From Parvularcula oceani (GTDB taxonomy: Bacteria > Pseudomonadota > Alphaproteobacteria > Caulobacterales > Parvularculaceae): DNA of 64,000 nt. Made by a program: the position numbers and the translations under genes. Where the stretch lies: the NCBI RefSeq assembly GCF_000733125.1, contig NZ_JPHU01000012.1, forward strand, positions 1 through 64,000. Direction: 5' to 3'. The notes beneath the pieces are model-generated. The model did no database searches, had not been told where the DNA came from, and saw only the letters and a list, made by a program, of their open reading frames with translations. Shown piece by piece: positions 1-8,634 of this stretch; the stretch's first letter is position 1, and every line of letters starts with the position of its first letter.

Positions 1-9
1 TAGTGGAGG

Positions 10-1137
10 ATGCGCAGGATCCGCGCCGTCTCGCCGGAGGATTTCACGCTGACGGCGGAGGCGGGCGTGACCCTCGCCGAGGCGCGAGGGGCGGCGGAAG
101 AGGCAGGCCGCCTCCTGCCCCTCTCCATCGGCTCGGAGGGCACCTGCAATATCGGCGGCGTCCTCTCGACCAATGCGGGCGGGGTGAACGTGATCCGCTA
201 CGGCAATGCGCGCGACCTCGTGCTCGGGCTCGAAGCCGTGCTGCCCGACGGGCGGATCTGGCACGGCCTCAACAGCCTGCGGAAGAACAATACGGGCTAC
301 GACCTCAAGCATCTCTTCGTCGGCGCCGAAGGCACGCTCGGCATCGTCACCGCCGCCGTGCTCAAGCTCTTCCCCCGCCCGGCCGAGCGGGTGACGACCC
401 TTCTCGCCGTCCCCTCGGCACAGGCGGCGGTCTCCCTCCTCTCCCTCGCGCAGGAACGCTCGGGCGGCGGAGCGACCTCCTTCGAGCTGATGAATGCCGC
501 GACGGTGGACCTCGTGCTCGAGCATTTCCCCGATCTGCCCCGCCCGGTCGAGACGCGGGCGCCTTTCTACGCCCTGATCGAGTTCTCCTCGGGCATGAAG
601 GGCACGCTGCGCGGCGTGGTGGAGAGCCTTCTGGAGACCGCCTTCGAGGACGAGATCGTCACCGACGGCACGATCGCCGAATCGGAGGCGCAGGCTGAAG
701 GCCTCTGGACGATCCGGCACAATGCGACCGAGGCGATGAAGAACGACCCGACCTATTGCGTGAAATGCGATGTCTCGGTTCCCATCCGCCATGTGCCGGG
801 TTTCCTGAAGGATGCGGATGCGGCGGTGGAGCGCGAGGCGCCCGGCGCCCGCGTCATCGCCTTCGGCCATATGGGCGACGGCAATATCCACTATGACATT
901 CTCGGCCCCGAAGGCGCGGAGGATGCGGCCTGGCGGCAAAAGGCGTCCCGGCTCGAACGCATCGTCCACGATGTCGTTGCGGAGCATGAAGGCTCGATCT
1001 CGGCCGAGCACGGGATCGGCCAGCTCAAGCGCGAGGAGCTCACCGAGCGCAAATCGGCGGTCGAGATGGACATGATGCGCGCGATCAAGGCCGCGCTCGA
1101 CCCGCAGGGCCTGATGAACCCCGGAAAGCTGCTTTGA
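10..1137 (+). CDS. FAD-linked oxidase (GlcD/D-2-hydroxyglutarate or D-lactate dehydrogenase type), N-terminally truncated
   Basis: This is the C-terminal 375 residues of a flavoprotein of the FAD-binding PCMH / FAD-oxidase C family, which oxidises D-2-hydroxy acids such as D-lactate, glycolate or D-2-hydroxyglutarate. Visible motifs are the FAD-binding GTCNIGGVLSTNAGG (about residues 44-58), the HMGDGNIHY metal/substrate motif (about 287) and the terminal EHGIGQLK, with the typical ending LMNPGKLL. Family members are about 460-480 residues, so roughly the first 100, including the first FAD loop, are missing. The frame carries TAG at bases 1-3, and residues RMRRIRAV match an internal segment of the family, so the ATG at 10 is probably not a natural start. 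Either the window edge cuts a frameshifted gene or it is a remnant. The exact substrate cannot be told. Confidence 0.8.
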   Translation: MRRIRAVSPEDFTLTAEAGVTLAEARGAAEEAGRLLPLSIGSEGTCNIGGVLSTNAGGVNVIRYGNARDLVLGLEAVLPDGRIWHGLNSLRKNNTGYDLKHLFVGAEGTLGIVTAAVLKLFPRPAERVTTLLAVPSAQAAVSLLSLAQERSGGGATSFELMNAATVDLVLEHFPDLPRPVETRAPFYALIEFSSGMKGTLRGVVESLLETAFEDEIVTDGTIAESEAQAEGLWTIRHNATEAMKNDPTYCVKCDVSVPIRHVPGFLKDADAAVEREAPGARVIAFGHMGDGNIHYDILGPEGAEDAAWRQKASRLERIVHDVVAEHEGSISAEHGIGQLKREELTERKSAVEMDMMRAIKAALDPQGLMNPGKLL

Positions 1138-1185
1138 CGGTGAGGGACTCGCGATCCACAGGGCGGGGATGCTAAAGACCCCGCC

Positions 1186-1953
1186 ATGCTGATCCTCCTC
1201 TCCCCCGCCAAGAGCCTCGATTTCGAAGAGGCGGATGGCCGCCTGAAGACGACCGCGCCGCGCTTTCCTGCCGAGACGGATGCGCTGGTCAAGACGCTGC
1301 GGGGCAAGTCCGCAGCCGACTTCTCCTCGCTCATGTCGCTGTCCGACGACCTCGCACGCCTCAACCGCGAGCGCTACCGCGCCTTCGGCGAGCAGTCGCG
1401 CAAGCAGGCGATCCTCGCCTTCAACGGCGACGTCTATCGCGGCCTCGATGCGGGAACTATGAGCGCCGACGACCTTTCCGCGGCGCAGGACAGGATCCGC
1501 ATCCTCTCCGGACTCTACGGCCTGTTGCGTCCGATGGACCTGATCGAGCCCTATCGGCTGGAAATGGGAACGAAGCTCCGCACCCGCGAAGGGGCCGACC
1601 TCTACGCTTTCTGGGATGACAAGATCGCCTCGGCGATCGAGGACGACCTTGAGGGCCATGACGACCGGACTGTCGTGAACCTCGCCTCGAACGAATATTT
1701 CCGGTCAGCCAAGGGCGTGTCCGCGCCCGTCGTCACGCCTGTCTTCAAGGAAGAAAAGGACGGCCAGTCCCGCACGCTCGCCCTCTTCGCGAAACTGGCG
1801 CGCGGCATGATGGCGCGCTGGGCCGTTGATCAGCGCGCGGAACGGACAGAGGATCTGAAGGATTTCGGCGGCGGGGGCTACACGTTCCGCCCCGACCAGT
1901 CGGACGAGGCGAAATGGGTCTTCACCCGGCCTCAGCCGCCGAAGAAAAGTTGA
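1186..1953 (+). CDS. yaaA: Peroxide stress protein YaaA (UPF0246/DUF328)
   Basis: The 255-residue product has the usual length and hallmarks of YaaA: the N-terminal LLSPAKSLDF, NGDVYRGLDA near residue 84, SGLYGLLRPMDLI near 108, and NLASNEYF near 165. In E. coli, YaaA lowers the damage done by hydrogen peroxide by limiting free intracellular iron, and homologues bind unusual DNA structures. It is a cytosolic protein. It follows the FAD oxidase by 48 nt on the same strand and could be co-transcribed with it. A GC-rich hairpin sits just after the stop, before the convergent next gene. Confidence 0.92.
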   Translation: MLILLSPAKSLDFEEADGRLKTTAPRFPAETDALVKTLRGKSAADFSSLMSLSDDLARLNRERYRAFGEQSRKQAILAFNGDVYRGLDAGTMSADDLSAAQDRIRILSGLYGLLRPMDLIEPYRLEMGTKLRTREGADLYAFWDDKIASAIEDDLEGHDDRTVVNLASNEYFRSAKGVSAPVVTPVFKEEKDGQSRTLALFAKLARGMMARWAVDQRAERTEDLKDFGGGGYTFRPDQSDEAKWVFTRPQPPKKS

Positions 1954-1959
1954 AGAATG

Positions 1960-1982
1960 CAGGGGCGCCGCAGCGCCCCCTG
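1960..1982. terminator. GC-rich hairpin between convergent genes
   Basis: The arms CAGGGGCGC and GCGCCCCCTG face each other around CGCA, with one bulged C. The hairpin lies between the stop of yaaA and the stop of the convergent EF-hand gene. There is no T-run, so it is only a likely transcription end or 3' stabilising structure. Confidence 0.4.
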
Positions 1983-1990
1983 GCAGGCGA

Positions 1991-3004
1991 TCAGTCTTCC
2001 GCCTGCAGAACGCGCTGCGAGACGTCCTGATAGCCCTGCGGCGGATTCAGGAATTCCTGCTGCGTCATCTCGCGGTCGCCGCGGGCGAGGATGTTGAACA
2101 GGCGGCGGGCCTCGGTCCGGGTGATGTTGTCCGGCCCGGCAGCGACGCGCACATATTCGCCGCGGGTGACGACGCCGTCATCATTGCGGTCGAGCGCGTC
2201 GAATTCGTCGACCGTGAATTCCATCTCGCCGGACGGCGCGCGGCTGGACCGCATCGGGCGGTCATTCCGGTTCTCGGTCATCTGCATGCTGCGTTCACGC
2301 TGCATGCGTTCGCGATAGCGGTCCCGCTGCGCCTGACGGTCGGACTGCGTCTCTCCGCCGGCGGCCAGCGTCGTCACCGCCTGCGCATCGAGCATCATGT
2401 CCGAGAAGAGGCTATCCTCGAGCATACCGGAAACGATGACCCTGTCGCCGCTGTCGATCCGCTGCGCACCGATATCGTCGAGCGGATCGTAACCCAGTTC
2501 CGCCGTCATCACATCGAGGCTCATATCGCCGGTGTTGAGCGTGAAGCTGTCGTCCGAAACATTGGTCACCATGCCTTCGAGCGTGACGCGGGTGCCCCGC
2601 ATATTCGTCATGCCGCTCGTCCTGTCCGGCACGAAGAGAAGCATGCCGACCATCGGATCCTCGACAGAGGCGTAAGTGTCCTGGCTGCGGGCGTAGATCG
2701 ACTGCGCTTCGAGGACCCGGCCCTCGAAGAAATCTGTGTCCACGGTGCCGTAAACGGTGATGGCCTCACCGGCTTGAAGGCGGAGGTCGGGATTGTAGTC
2801 GTAGAGATCCTCCGTCTCGACTTCGATCGTGCCGGTTCCGTAGTCGAGCACGAAGCTGTCGGTCTCGGCTTCCTCGACCGCGCCGGTCAGCGTGATGAAG
2901 CTTCCTTCCTCGAGGTCGGCGGTCTGCGCGCTTGCGGTGCCGAGGGCGAGCAGGCTCGTCGCGGCGGCGGCGGCGAACGTCTTGGCGGTGACTCGTGTGA
3001 ACAT
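1991..3004 (-). CDS. Periplasmic protein with two OB-fold-like repeats and an EF-hand
   Basis: The 337-residue protein has a clear Sec signal (hydrophobic 8-22, cleavage after TASA near 26). Two similar segments follow, one beginning ITLTGAVEEAETDSF and one VTLEGMVTNVSDDSF. Each is about 80 residues and resembles the small OB-fold (BOF/YdeI-type) modules of periplasmic proteins. After an Arg/Met-rich linker comes one canonical EF-hand loop, DRNDDGVVTRGE (about 272-283), so calcium binding is likely. The start ATG has AAGGAG upstream. Function is unknown; a role in sensing or buffering metal or in envelope stress is a guess. The neighbours do not explain it. Confidence 0.75.
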   Translation of the reverse strand: MFTRVTAKTFAAAAATSLLALGTASAQTADLEEGSFITLTGAVEEAETDSFVLDYGTGTIEVETEDLYDYNPDLRLQAGEAITVYGTVDTDFFEGRVLEAQSIYARSQDTYASVEDPMVGMLLFVPDRTSGMTNMRGTRVTLEGMVTNVSDDSFTLNTGDMSLDVMTAELGYDPLDDIGAQRIDSGDRVIVSGMLEDSLFSDMMLDAQAVTTLAAGGETQSDRQAQRDRYRERMQRERSMQMTENRNDRPMRSSRAPSGEMEFTVDEFDALDRNDDGVVTRGEYVRVAAGPDNITRTEARRLFNILARGDREMTQQEFLNPPQGYQDVSQRVLQAED

Positions 3005-3122
3005 GAACGTCTCCTTCCAATTAGCTTGACCGGCACCGGCCCCGAAGCGCGGTGCGGCTCATGCCCTGCCAACGGTCGGGAAGGGCGCTCTGTTCCGCCA
3101 ATAGCGCGGGTCGCTTGAACGG

Positions 3123-3473
3123 CTAGGGACAGCGCCGGATCATTTCGCGTCCGAACGGACCGGCAGCCATGAGGACGTCCGCAGACATGAGGTCGATCAC
3201 ATAGCTTCTCGCGCGAACGGCCTCACCGTCCCGTGAGCACCCCCGCAGGCGCAGGCGCAGGGCCCCGTCCGCATCGCTGACGCTGTTCACGTCGCAGGTC
3301 AGCCTCCCGCGTACGACCTCCTTCGCGGAAAGCTGCCAGATGGCCTCTGGGTCGGAACAGGCGCCGTTCTTGGCGTAGCGGCCGAGATAATGAGCCCCGT
3401 AACGCGCCGCAGGCGCCATGGATGAGGGTTGCAGATGCGCTGCGAGAACGAGGCTCCCGAGCAGGCCGATCAC
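3123..3473 (-). CDS. Small exported protein with four cysteines, unknown function
   Basis: The 116-residue product begins with a short hydrophobic stretch (GLLGSLVLAAHL) that fits a signal peptide, and has four cysteines (GACSD, LTCDV, RGCSR, RRCP) that could form two disulfides in the periplasm. I do not recognise the family. The GTG start overlaps the stop of the upstream permease by 4 nt (GTGA), so the two are translationally coupled and probably made together. The 118-nt gap to the next gene holds only that gene's promoter and ribosome-binding site. Confidence 0.6.
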   Translation of the reverse strand: MIGLLGSLVLAAHLQPSSMAPAARYGAHYLGRYAKNGACSDPEAIWQLSAKEVVRGRLTCDVNSVSDADGALRLRLRGCSRDGEAVRARSYVIDLMSADVLMAAGPFGREMIRRCP

Positions 3474-4594
3474 GGAGCGAGCGTCTCGTCGAGGCCGTCA
3501 TAATCCGTCCTGTCGCTCAACATCAGCGCCAGAGGTCGCAGAACCCGGATGTGAGAGAAGACGACGATGAGGAGGACCGTCATCGGAACGGCGATCAGCG
3601 TTCCCGCCACGCCCCAGATGAAGGCCCAGACCAGAAGCGAGATCAGGAGAACCAGGGGCGAGATCGCCAGCCGCTTTCCCTGCATGCGTGGATCGACGAA
3701 ATTGCCCATGACCTGCTCGATGACGAGAAGCCCCGCCCCGACGAGAAGCGCCGTCCCGAGATCCTTCGTGGCCAAGGCGAAGCCGAAGGGCAGGATGCCG
3801 GAGATCAGCGAGCCGATCGTCGGCACGTAGCTGAGGAGGAAGGTCAGAACCACCCACAGCATCACGAACTCGACCCCGAACAGCCAGAGCCACAGGCCGT
3901 AGAGCGCAGCCGTCAAGAGGCCCACGACCGTCCGCACGAGAAGGTACCAGCGGAAACGCTGGGCCGAGGCCCTGATCGTTTCGAACCAGGCCTCCTCCGC
4001 CCGTCCGCGGGTCGCGGTCTCCAGCTTCGCGCACCAGCGGGGCGCTTCGATCAGCATAAGGAGCGAGAAGAAGAAGATCAGGGTCATCAGCGACAGGGTC
4101 GTCCCCATCGACCGCAGGAGCCGTCTTGCGAAGCCGCTGACGATGTCGAGAAGACCCGCCCCGCCATCGCCGCTGTTCAGCGCGTGCAGCAGGGTCTGGG
4201 GCAACGATCCGCCGCTTCCGCCGCCTTCCGCCAGGCTCCTGAGCTGCTGGCGGATCTGTTCGACATGGCCCGGCAATTCGTCCGCAACGCTGCGCGCAAC
4301 AAAGGCCACCCCGGCGATGAACAGGAGCAGCACGAGGACGACCACCATCATGGCGGCGACATGGCCGAGCCATGACAGCTTGTCCGGCACCCGGCTCTGC
4401 ACCGCCTTGTCGATGGGCCAGACGACGAGCGCGATGAAGACCGCGAAGGCCAGCGGCATGGTCACGAGGGCCGTCGCCTTGAGCGCCCAGGCGATGAGGA
4501 TCGCGGCGATGATCGCGATGAGCGTCGTGCGTCCGCCGCTTTCCTTGTGCGGCGGCACGATCGTCAGATCATCGCTCTTCTTGGCATCGCTCAC
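3470..4594 (-). CDS. AI-2E family transporter (PerM/TqsA-like permease)
   Basis: The 374-residue integral membrane protein has about eight hydrophobic segments and the family layout: two N-terminal helices (AIIAAILIAWAL, AFAVFIALVVW), a third before a soluble region, then a C-terminal bundle ending near RVLRPLALML. The family (UPF0118, AI-2E_transport) includes the autoinducer-2 exporter TqsA and putative Na+/H+ or osmolyte efflux proteins, so the cargo cannot be named. The GTG start gives MSDAKK. It is the first gene of a two-gene unit with the small exported protein downstream. Confidence 0.88.
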   Translation of the reverse strand: MSDAKKSDDLTIVPPHKESGGRTTLIAIIAAILIAWALKATALVTMPLAFAVFIALVVWPIDKAVQSRVPDKLSWLGHVAAMMVVVLVLLLFIAGVAFVARSVADELPGHVEQIRQQLRSLAEGGGSGGSLPQTLLHALNSGDGGAGLLDIVSGFARRLLRSMGTTLSLMTLIFFFSLLMLIEAPRWCAKLETATRGRAEEAWFETIRASAQRFRWYLLVRTVVGLLTAALYGLWLWLFGVEFVMLWVVLTFLLSYVPTIGSLISGILPFGFALATKDLGTALLVGAGLLVIEQVMGNFVDPRMQGKRLAISPLVLLISLLVWAFIWGVAGTLIAVPMTVLLIVVFSHIRVLRPLALMLSDRTDYDGLDETLAP

Positions 4595-4678
4595 TCTTGC
4601 GCCTCCGCTGACTGCCCGGCTTCACGAACAGCCGGCAGGGCGAAATGTCACAGACGCTGCTGCAAACGCTCTTCCGCG

Positions 4679-5473
4679 CTACATGCCGCCGAAGCCCACC
4701 ATGGTGCCGCCATCGACGGTCACGGTCTGCCCGTTCATCCAGAGAGCGGCGTCCGAGGCGAGGAAGACCGCCGCGCCGGCGACGTCATCGGGTTCCCCGA
4801 ACCGGCGGGCCGGAATCTGGGCCGTGACATGCTGCTCGACCTTGGGATCCTTCCACAGCGCCTCGGCGAAATAGGTCTTCACGATGCCGGGGGCGATGCA
4901 GTTCGTCCGGATATTCTCCGGCCCGTACTCGACGGCGAGATTGCGCGCGAGCTGCAGGTCGGCCGCCTTGGAGACGCCATAGGTGCCGATGCCGGAATTG
5001 CCCACGAAAGCGGAGATGGAAGAGATGATGACGATGGCGCCGCCGCCCCGCGCCTTCATGCCCGGCGCCACCATGTGGCTGAGGAAGTGGTTGGACTTGA
5101 AGTTGCAGCCCATGATCTTGTCGATCTGCTCCTCGGTGATGTCCGAGGAGGGGCCGTAATGGACGTTCACCGCGGCATTGGCGATGAGGATATCGGTCGG
5201 CCCGTGCGCGTCCCTGGCGAACTCGACGAGCGCGGCGAGATCTTCGCGGTGCGAGATATTGCAGGCCTTGGCCACCGCGGCGTCGCGCCCCTCGGCCTTG
5301 TTGATCGCATCGGCCACGGCCTGGCAGGCGTCGAGCTTGCGGCTCGAAATCACGACATTGGCGCCGTGCTGGGCGAGGCGGCGGGCGATCGCCTCGCCGA
5401 TGCCGCGGCTCGCGCCGGTGACGATGGCGTTCTTGCCGGAGAGGTCGAAGAGCGTGCCGGACAGGTCAGGCAT
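4679..5473 (-). CDS. SDR family oxidoreductase
   Basis: This 264-residue classical short-chain dehydrogenase has the cofactor motif TGASRGIG near residue 19 and an ANAAV variant of the NNAG motif near 99. The catalytic residues are Ser in ISSISAF and Tyr/Lys in TYGVSK, and the C-terminal signature DDVAGAAVFLASD and the VDGG turn are present. It reduces or oxidises a carbonyl/alcohol with NAD(P)(H); the best family resemblance is to 3-oxoacyl reductase-like and DHRS4-like enzymes. The start ATG has AAGGA 8 nt upstream. It appears to be a single-gene unit; the substrate is not predictable. Confidence 0.88.
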   Translation of the reverse strand: MPDLSGTLFDLSGKNAIVTGASRGIGEAIARRLAQHGANVVISSRKLDACQAVADAINKAEGRDAAVAKACNISHREDLAALVEFARDAHGPTDILIANAAVNVHYGPSSDITEEQIDKIMGCNFKSNHFLSHMVAPGMKARGGGAIVIISSISAFVGNSGIGTYGVSKAADLQLARNLAVEYGPENIRTNCIAPGIVKTYFAEALWKDPKVEQHVTAQIPARRFGEPDDVAGAAVFLASDAALWMNGQTVTVDGGTMVGFGGM

Positions 5474-5562
5474 GAGGGCATCCTTTCAGCGAAACCCGCC
5501 CATGCTGACGCCCTGCGCCCTTTCCCGCAATCCGCGGCGTCAGGACGCCGCGGCGTGCAGCC

Positions 5563-6102
5563 TCACGCGGCGGGCGCTTCCTCACGCTCCTTCGATTTCG
5601 CCTCGTCGGGTTCGGAAGAGCCCTCCTCCTCCTCCTCGTCGCGCCGCGTGCGGCGGCGGCGCGGACGGCGGGGCTTGGAAGCCGCCTCGTCCTCGGAGGC
5701 TTCGGCAGGAGGGTCCTCGCGCGGCTTCGCGTTTTCGGCCTCGTCCTTGCCGGAACGGGAGTCGCCTTCGTTCTGGGCGGCGTCGTCCCTGGCCTCGTTG
5801 CCCGAAGCCTCGGACTTGTCGCTCTTCGCGTCCTGCTGGGAGCGGTCGTCCTTCTTTTCCTGCGACTGCATCGCCTTGAGCATGCGGTAATAATGCTCGG
5901 CATGCTGCTGCAGGCTCTCGCCGCGGATTCGGTCGCCCGAGGAAAAGGCGTCGCGCGCCAGCGCAGTGTACTTGTCGTAGATCTGCTGCGCCGTGCCGCG
6001 GATTTTCACCTCCGGGCCCTGGCTGTCCATCGAGCGATTGGGGTTGTTGTTGCCCCCCTGGCGGCGGCGGCTGCCCCGCCCGCGTTTGGAGTTCTGCGCC
6101 AT
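5563..6102 (-). CDS. DUF4167 domain protein with charged low-complexity tail
   Basis: The 179-residue protein opens MAQNSKRGRGSRRR and carries the DUF4167 core (GTAQQIYDKYTALARDAFSSGDR, about 30-75), which is essentially confined to Alphaproteobacteria. The rest is a disordered acidic and Arg-rich tail (GNEARDDAAQ, RRPRRRRTRRDEEEEE). I set the start at the internal ATG because the core domain normally begins within a few residues of it; the frame stays open a further 70 codons upstream without family similarity. In many alphaproteobacteria this gene follows prmC, but not here. Its function is unknown; the basic N-terminus suggests nucleic-acid binding. Confidence 0.85.
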   Translation of the reverse strand: MAQNSKRGRGSRRRQGGNNNPNRSMDSQGPEVKIRGTAQQIYDKYTALARDAFSSGDRIRGESLQQHAEHYYRMLKAMQSQEKKDDRSQQDAKSDKSEASGNEARDDAAQNEGDSRSGKDEAENAKPREDPPAEASEDEAASKPRRPRRRRTRRDEEEEEGSSEPDEAKSKEREEAPAA

Positions 6103-6306
6103 AGGCTTGCGTTTACGTTCCCTGTAGCCGCGCTGGCGCCGCCCGGTGAGGCGGCCATCGTGAATGCGATCCGTTCCAGCGCACATCCGGCCCCGCCCCC
6201 GGCAGGACCGATCCGAGAAGGCGATGACACATGTCCGCGCGAATTCCCGTCTTCCACTCCAGCACAGCGGACGCCCGGTCCGAAACACGACGAGTGGATG
6301 TCTGGG

Positions 6307-6342
6307 TCTCACGAGGAACCACTAGGGTTCGCCTTCGTGAGA
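6307..6342 (-). terminator. Imperfect hairpin downstream of rsmB
   Basis: TCTCACGA and TCGTGAGA pair perfectly around an inner GAACC/GGTTC stem with loop ACTAG. It lies about 43 nt after the rsmB stop, inside the 282-nt stretch between rsmB and the DUF4167 gene. There is no T-tract, so it may be a terminator or a 3' stabilising structure. I see no gene in the stretch; it must also hold the DUF4167 promoter. Confidence 0.35.
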
Positions 6343-6384
6343 ATTACGTAGCGTGGTCCGGTCTTCTTTCCAACCCCTTTGCGG

Positions 6385-7647
6385 TCAAGCCCGCCGCCGC
6401 AAGCGCGCAACCGTGAAGCCGTCCGTTGCGGAGCGCGCAGGAGACAGGCGCAGAACGCCGTCCGCGGCGAGCTCGGGCAGGCGCGCCCTGCCCGCATCGG
6501 TCAGCGCTTCGGGCGGAATGGCGGCGCCGGCGTCTTCCGCCGCGAAGTCCTTGTTCCGGGACAAGAAGGCGGAAACGCGGTCCTCGTTCTCTTCGGCGAG
6601 GACGGAGCAGGTGATGTAGAGCAGCATTCCGCCCGGCGCCGCCATCCGCGCGGCCTCGTCCAGCACGGCATCCTGCTCGGCCATGCGCTCGGAGAGCTGC
6701 GCCTGGGTCAGGCGCCATTTGGCATCGGGACGCCGCCGCCAGGTTCCGGTGCCCGAGCAGGGCGCGTCGATAAGGACGAGGTCCATCCGGCCCGTCAGAT
6801 CCTCGAGCCTCTCTCCCGCCGCCGGGCTGCGCACCTGCGCATTGCGGACGCCCGCGCGGCGAAGGCGCTCATGGATGGGCGCGAGGCGGCGCGGATCTGC
6901 GTCGAAAGCGAAGACCTGGCCGGTATTTCCCATCATGGCCGACAGCGCGAGCGTCTTGCCTCCGCCGCCCGCGCAGAGATCGAGGACCTGCGCCCCTGCG
7001 ATATCGCCCGCGCAGAGCGCCGCGATCTGGCTGCCTTCGTCCTGCACCTCGACCCAGCCCTTGCCATAGGCCGGGATGATGGTGACGGCCGGCGCCCGTT
7101 CGGCGGCGGGCGGCGGCGCGATACGCAGCGCCGAGCGGACCAGCGGCGCGGGCGCAGCGCCGATCTTGTCCGTGGCCCTGGCGGCCTGTTCGGCCGTCGC
7201 CTTGAGCGTGTTGACGCGCAGATCGACGGGAGCGCGGGCGCAGAGAGCCGCGAGCTCGGCATTCCCATCGCCCAGCCGCTCGAAAAGCGGCGCCAGCCAG
7301 TCCGGCATGTCCCGCTCGTCGGCGGGCCGGGCCGCGCGCTCTTCGTCGGTCAGCGCGCCGGGCCCGTGCGGCGCTTCCGCGAAGGCGGCCGCGATCCGCG
7401 CCTCGTCCCACCCCCAAAGCGCGCGCAATGTCAGGACGAGCGCGGCGCGAGGGCTCTCCTGTCCGCCGAAACTCTTCCAGCGGCGCAAGGCGTCGAGGCA
7501 CAGCCCCGACACGAAGGCCCTGTCCTTGGAACCCGCATAGCGCGCGCCGCGTCCCCAATCGGCAAGCGCCACCTTGAGCGGGACGCGCCGCGCCCGGAAG
7601 GTCTCCAGCACGTCGAGCGCCGCCGCGATCCTGCCACCGTCACGCAT
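6385..7647 (-). CDS. rsmB: 16S rRNA m5C methyltransferase RsmB-like (RsmB/NOP family)
   Basis: The 420-residue protein methylates a cytosine in rRNA using S-adenosylmethionine. The SAM-binding motif VLDLCAGGGGKTLAL lies near residue 215. The two cysteines of the RsmB/NOP mechanism are in DAPCSGTGTWRR (near 290) and YITCSVLAEENE (near 345). The N-terminal ~140 residues replace the NusB-like domain of E. coli RsmB and are only loosely similar. It appears to be transcribed alone; the next upstream gene on the same strand is an SDR 66 nt away, so co-transcription is possible. The exact target base (C967 equivalent) is inferred from the family. Confidence 0.87.
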   Translation of the reverse strand: MRDGGRIAAALDVLETFRARRVPLKVALADWGRGARYAGSKDRAFVSGLCLDALRRWKSFGGQESPRAALVLTLRALWGWDEARIAAAFAEAPHGPGALTDEERAARPADERDMPDWLAPLFERLGDGNAELAALCARAPVDLRVNTLKATAEQAARATDKIGAAPAPLVRSALRIAPPPAAERAPAVTIIPAYGKGWVEVQDEGSQIAALCAGDIAGAQVLDLCAGGGGKTLALSAMMGNTGQVFAFDADPRRLAPIHERLRRAGVRNAQVRSPAAGERLEDLTGRMDLVLIDAPCSGTGTWRRRPDAKWRLTQAQLSERMAEQDAVLDEAARMAAPGGMLLYITCSVLAEENEDRVSAFLSRNKDFAAEDAGAAIPPEALTDAGRARLPELAADGVLRLSPARSATDGFTVARLRRRA

Positions 7648-7713
7648 TGCCGTCTTCCTCCTGCCCTTCGCCGGAGGCGCCGTGTGGCGCGCGCCGGGCC
7701 TTCGGGCAAGGCC

Positions 7714-8511
7714 TCAGCCATTGCCGATGAAGCCCGGATAGAGCGCCATGCCCCCATCGACGGTCAGCGTGGTGCCGGTGACGTAATCCGCCTCATCCGA
7801 GAGGAGCCAGGAGACGCAGGCCGCCACGTCTTCGGCTTCGCCGAGGCGGCCATAGGGAATGAGCTCGAGGAGCTGCCGGCGCTTGTCCTCGTCGTTCCAG
7901 ACCTCTTCGTTGATCGGCGTCTTGATGGCGCCGGGCGCGACGGCGTTGAGGCGGATCTTCCGTTCGGCCGCGCCCTGGGCGAGCGTCCGCATCAGCATGC
8001 CGGCTCCGCCCTTCGCCGCCGCGTAATTGGCATGGCCGGTCCAGGGAATGAACTGGTGGACGGAGGTCACGAAGACGATGCTGCCATGCGCCCTGACGCC
8101 GCCCCGCCGGGACTGGCCCTCGAAGCGGCGGAGCGCCTCTCGCGCGCAGAGGAAGGCGCCGTCGAGATCGACCGAGAGGACCTTCCGCCACTCCTCATAG
8201 CTCATCTCGGCATCGGGGGCATCGGCCTGGAGGCCGGCATTGACGACGACGCCGTCGACCCGGCCATAGGCGTCGAGGAGCGTGCCGAAGGCGTCGGACA
8301 CCTCGTCCTCGTCGGCCACATTACCCGGCACGGCGATGGCAGTGCCCCCGGCCTCCTCAATCCGGCGGACGACGTCCTCCGCCCTCTCCTTGCCGCTGTG
8401 ATAGCCGACGCCGACCCTGGCCCCGTCCCGGCCGAGGCGCAGGGCCACGCCCTCGCCGATGCCCGAGCTTCCTCCGGTCACGAGCACGGCGCTGTCCTGC
8501 AGGTCCGCCAT
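7714..8511 (-). CDS. SDR family oxidoreductase, glucose 1-dehydrogenase-like
   Basis: This is a 265-residue classical SDR with TGGSSGIG near residue 13, VNAGLQ near 94, and catalytic Ser in FVTSVHQF with Tyr/Lys in NYAAAKGG. The ending TLTVDGGMALYPGF closely resembles Bacillus glucose 1-dehydrogenases, which oxidise beta-D-glucose to gluconolactone with NAD(P)+. The HQFIPW segment is also typical of that group. AGGAG precedes the ATG. A hemerythrin gene is divergent from it. The glucose assignment is likely but not certain, because many sugar-dehydrogenase-like SDRs have other substrates. Confidence 0.82.
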   Translation of the reverse strand: MADLQDSAVLVTGGSSGIGEGVALRLGRDGARVGVGYHSGKERAEDVVRRIEEAGGTAIAVPGNVADEDEVSDAFGTLLDAYGRVDGVVVNAGLQADAPDAEMSYEEWRKVLSVDLDGAFLCAREALRRFEGQSRRGGVRAHGSIVFVTSVHQFIPWTGHANYAAAKGGAGMLMRTLAQGAAERKIRLNAVAPGAIKTPINEEVWNDEDKRRQLLELIPYGRLGEAEDVAACVSWLLSDEADYVTGTTLTVDGGMALYPGFIGNG

Positions 8512-8634
8512 GAAAATCTCCTATCCGTCTCGATCGGGGGAAATAGTCCCGCCGCGCCCTCCGGCACCCCCGCCCCCCGACTCGGGAGGAACGTTCGCCT
8601 GCGGAAAGTGTCTTCCTCTCTCAAGGAGGATGAC

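Noticed and set aside
4547-5890. A 447-codon plus-strand open frame
   Set aside because: It runs antisense to the SDR and DUF4167 genes and shows no recognisable domain.
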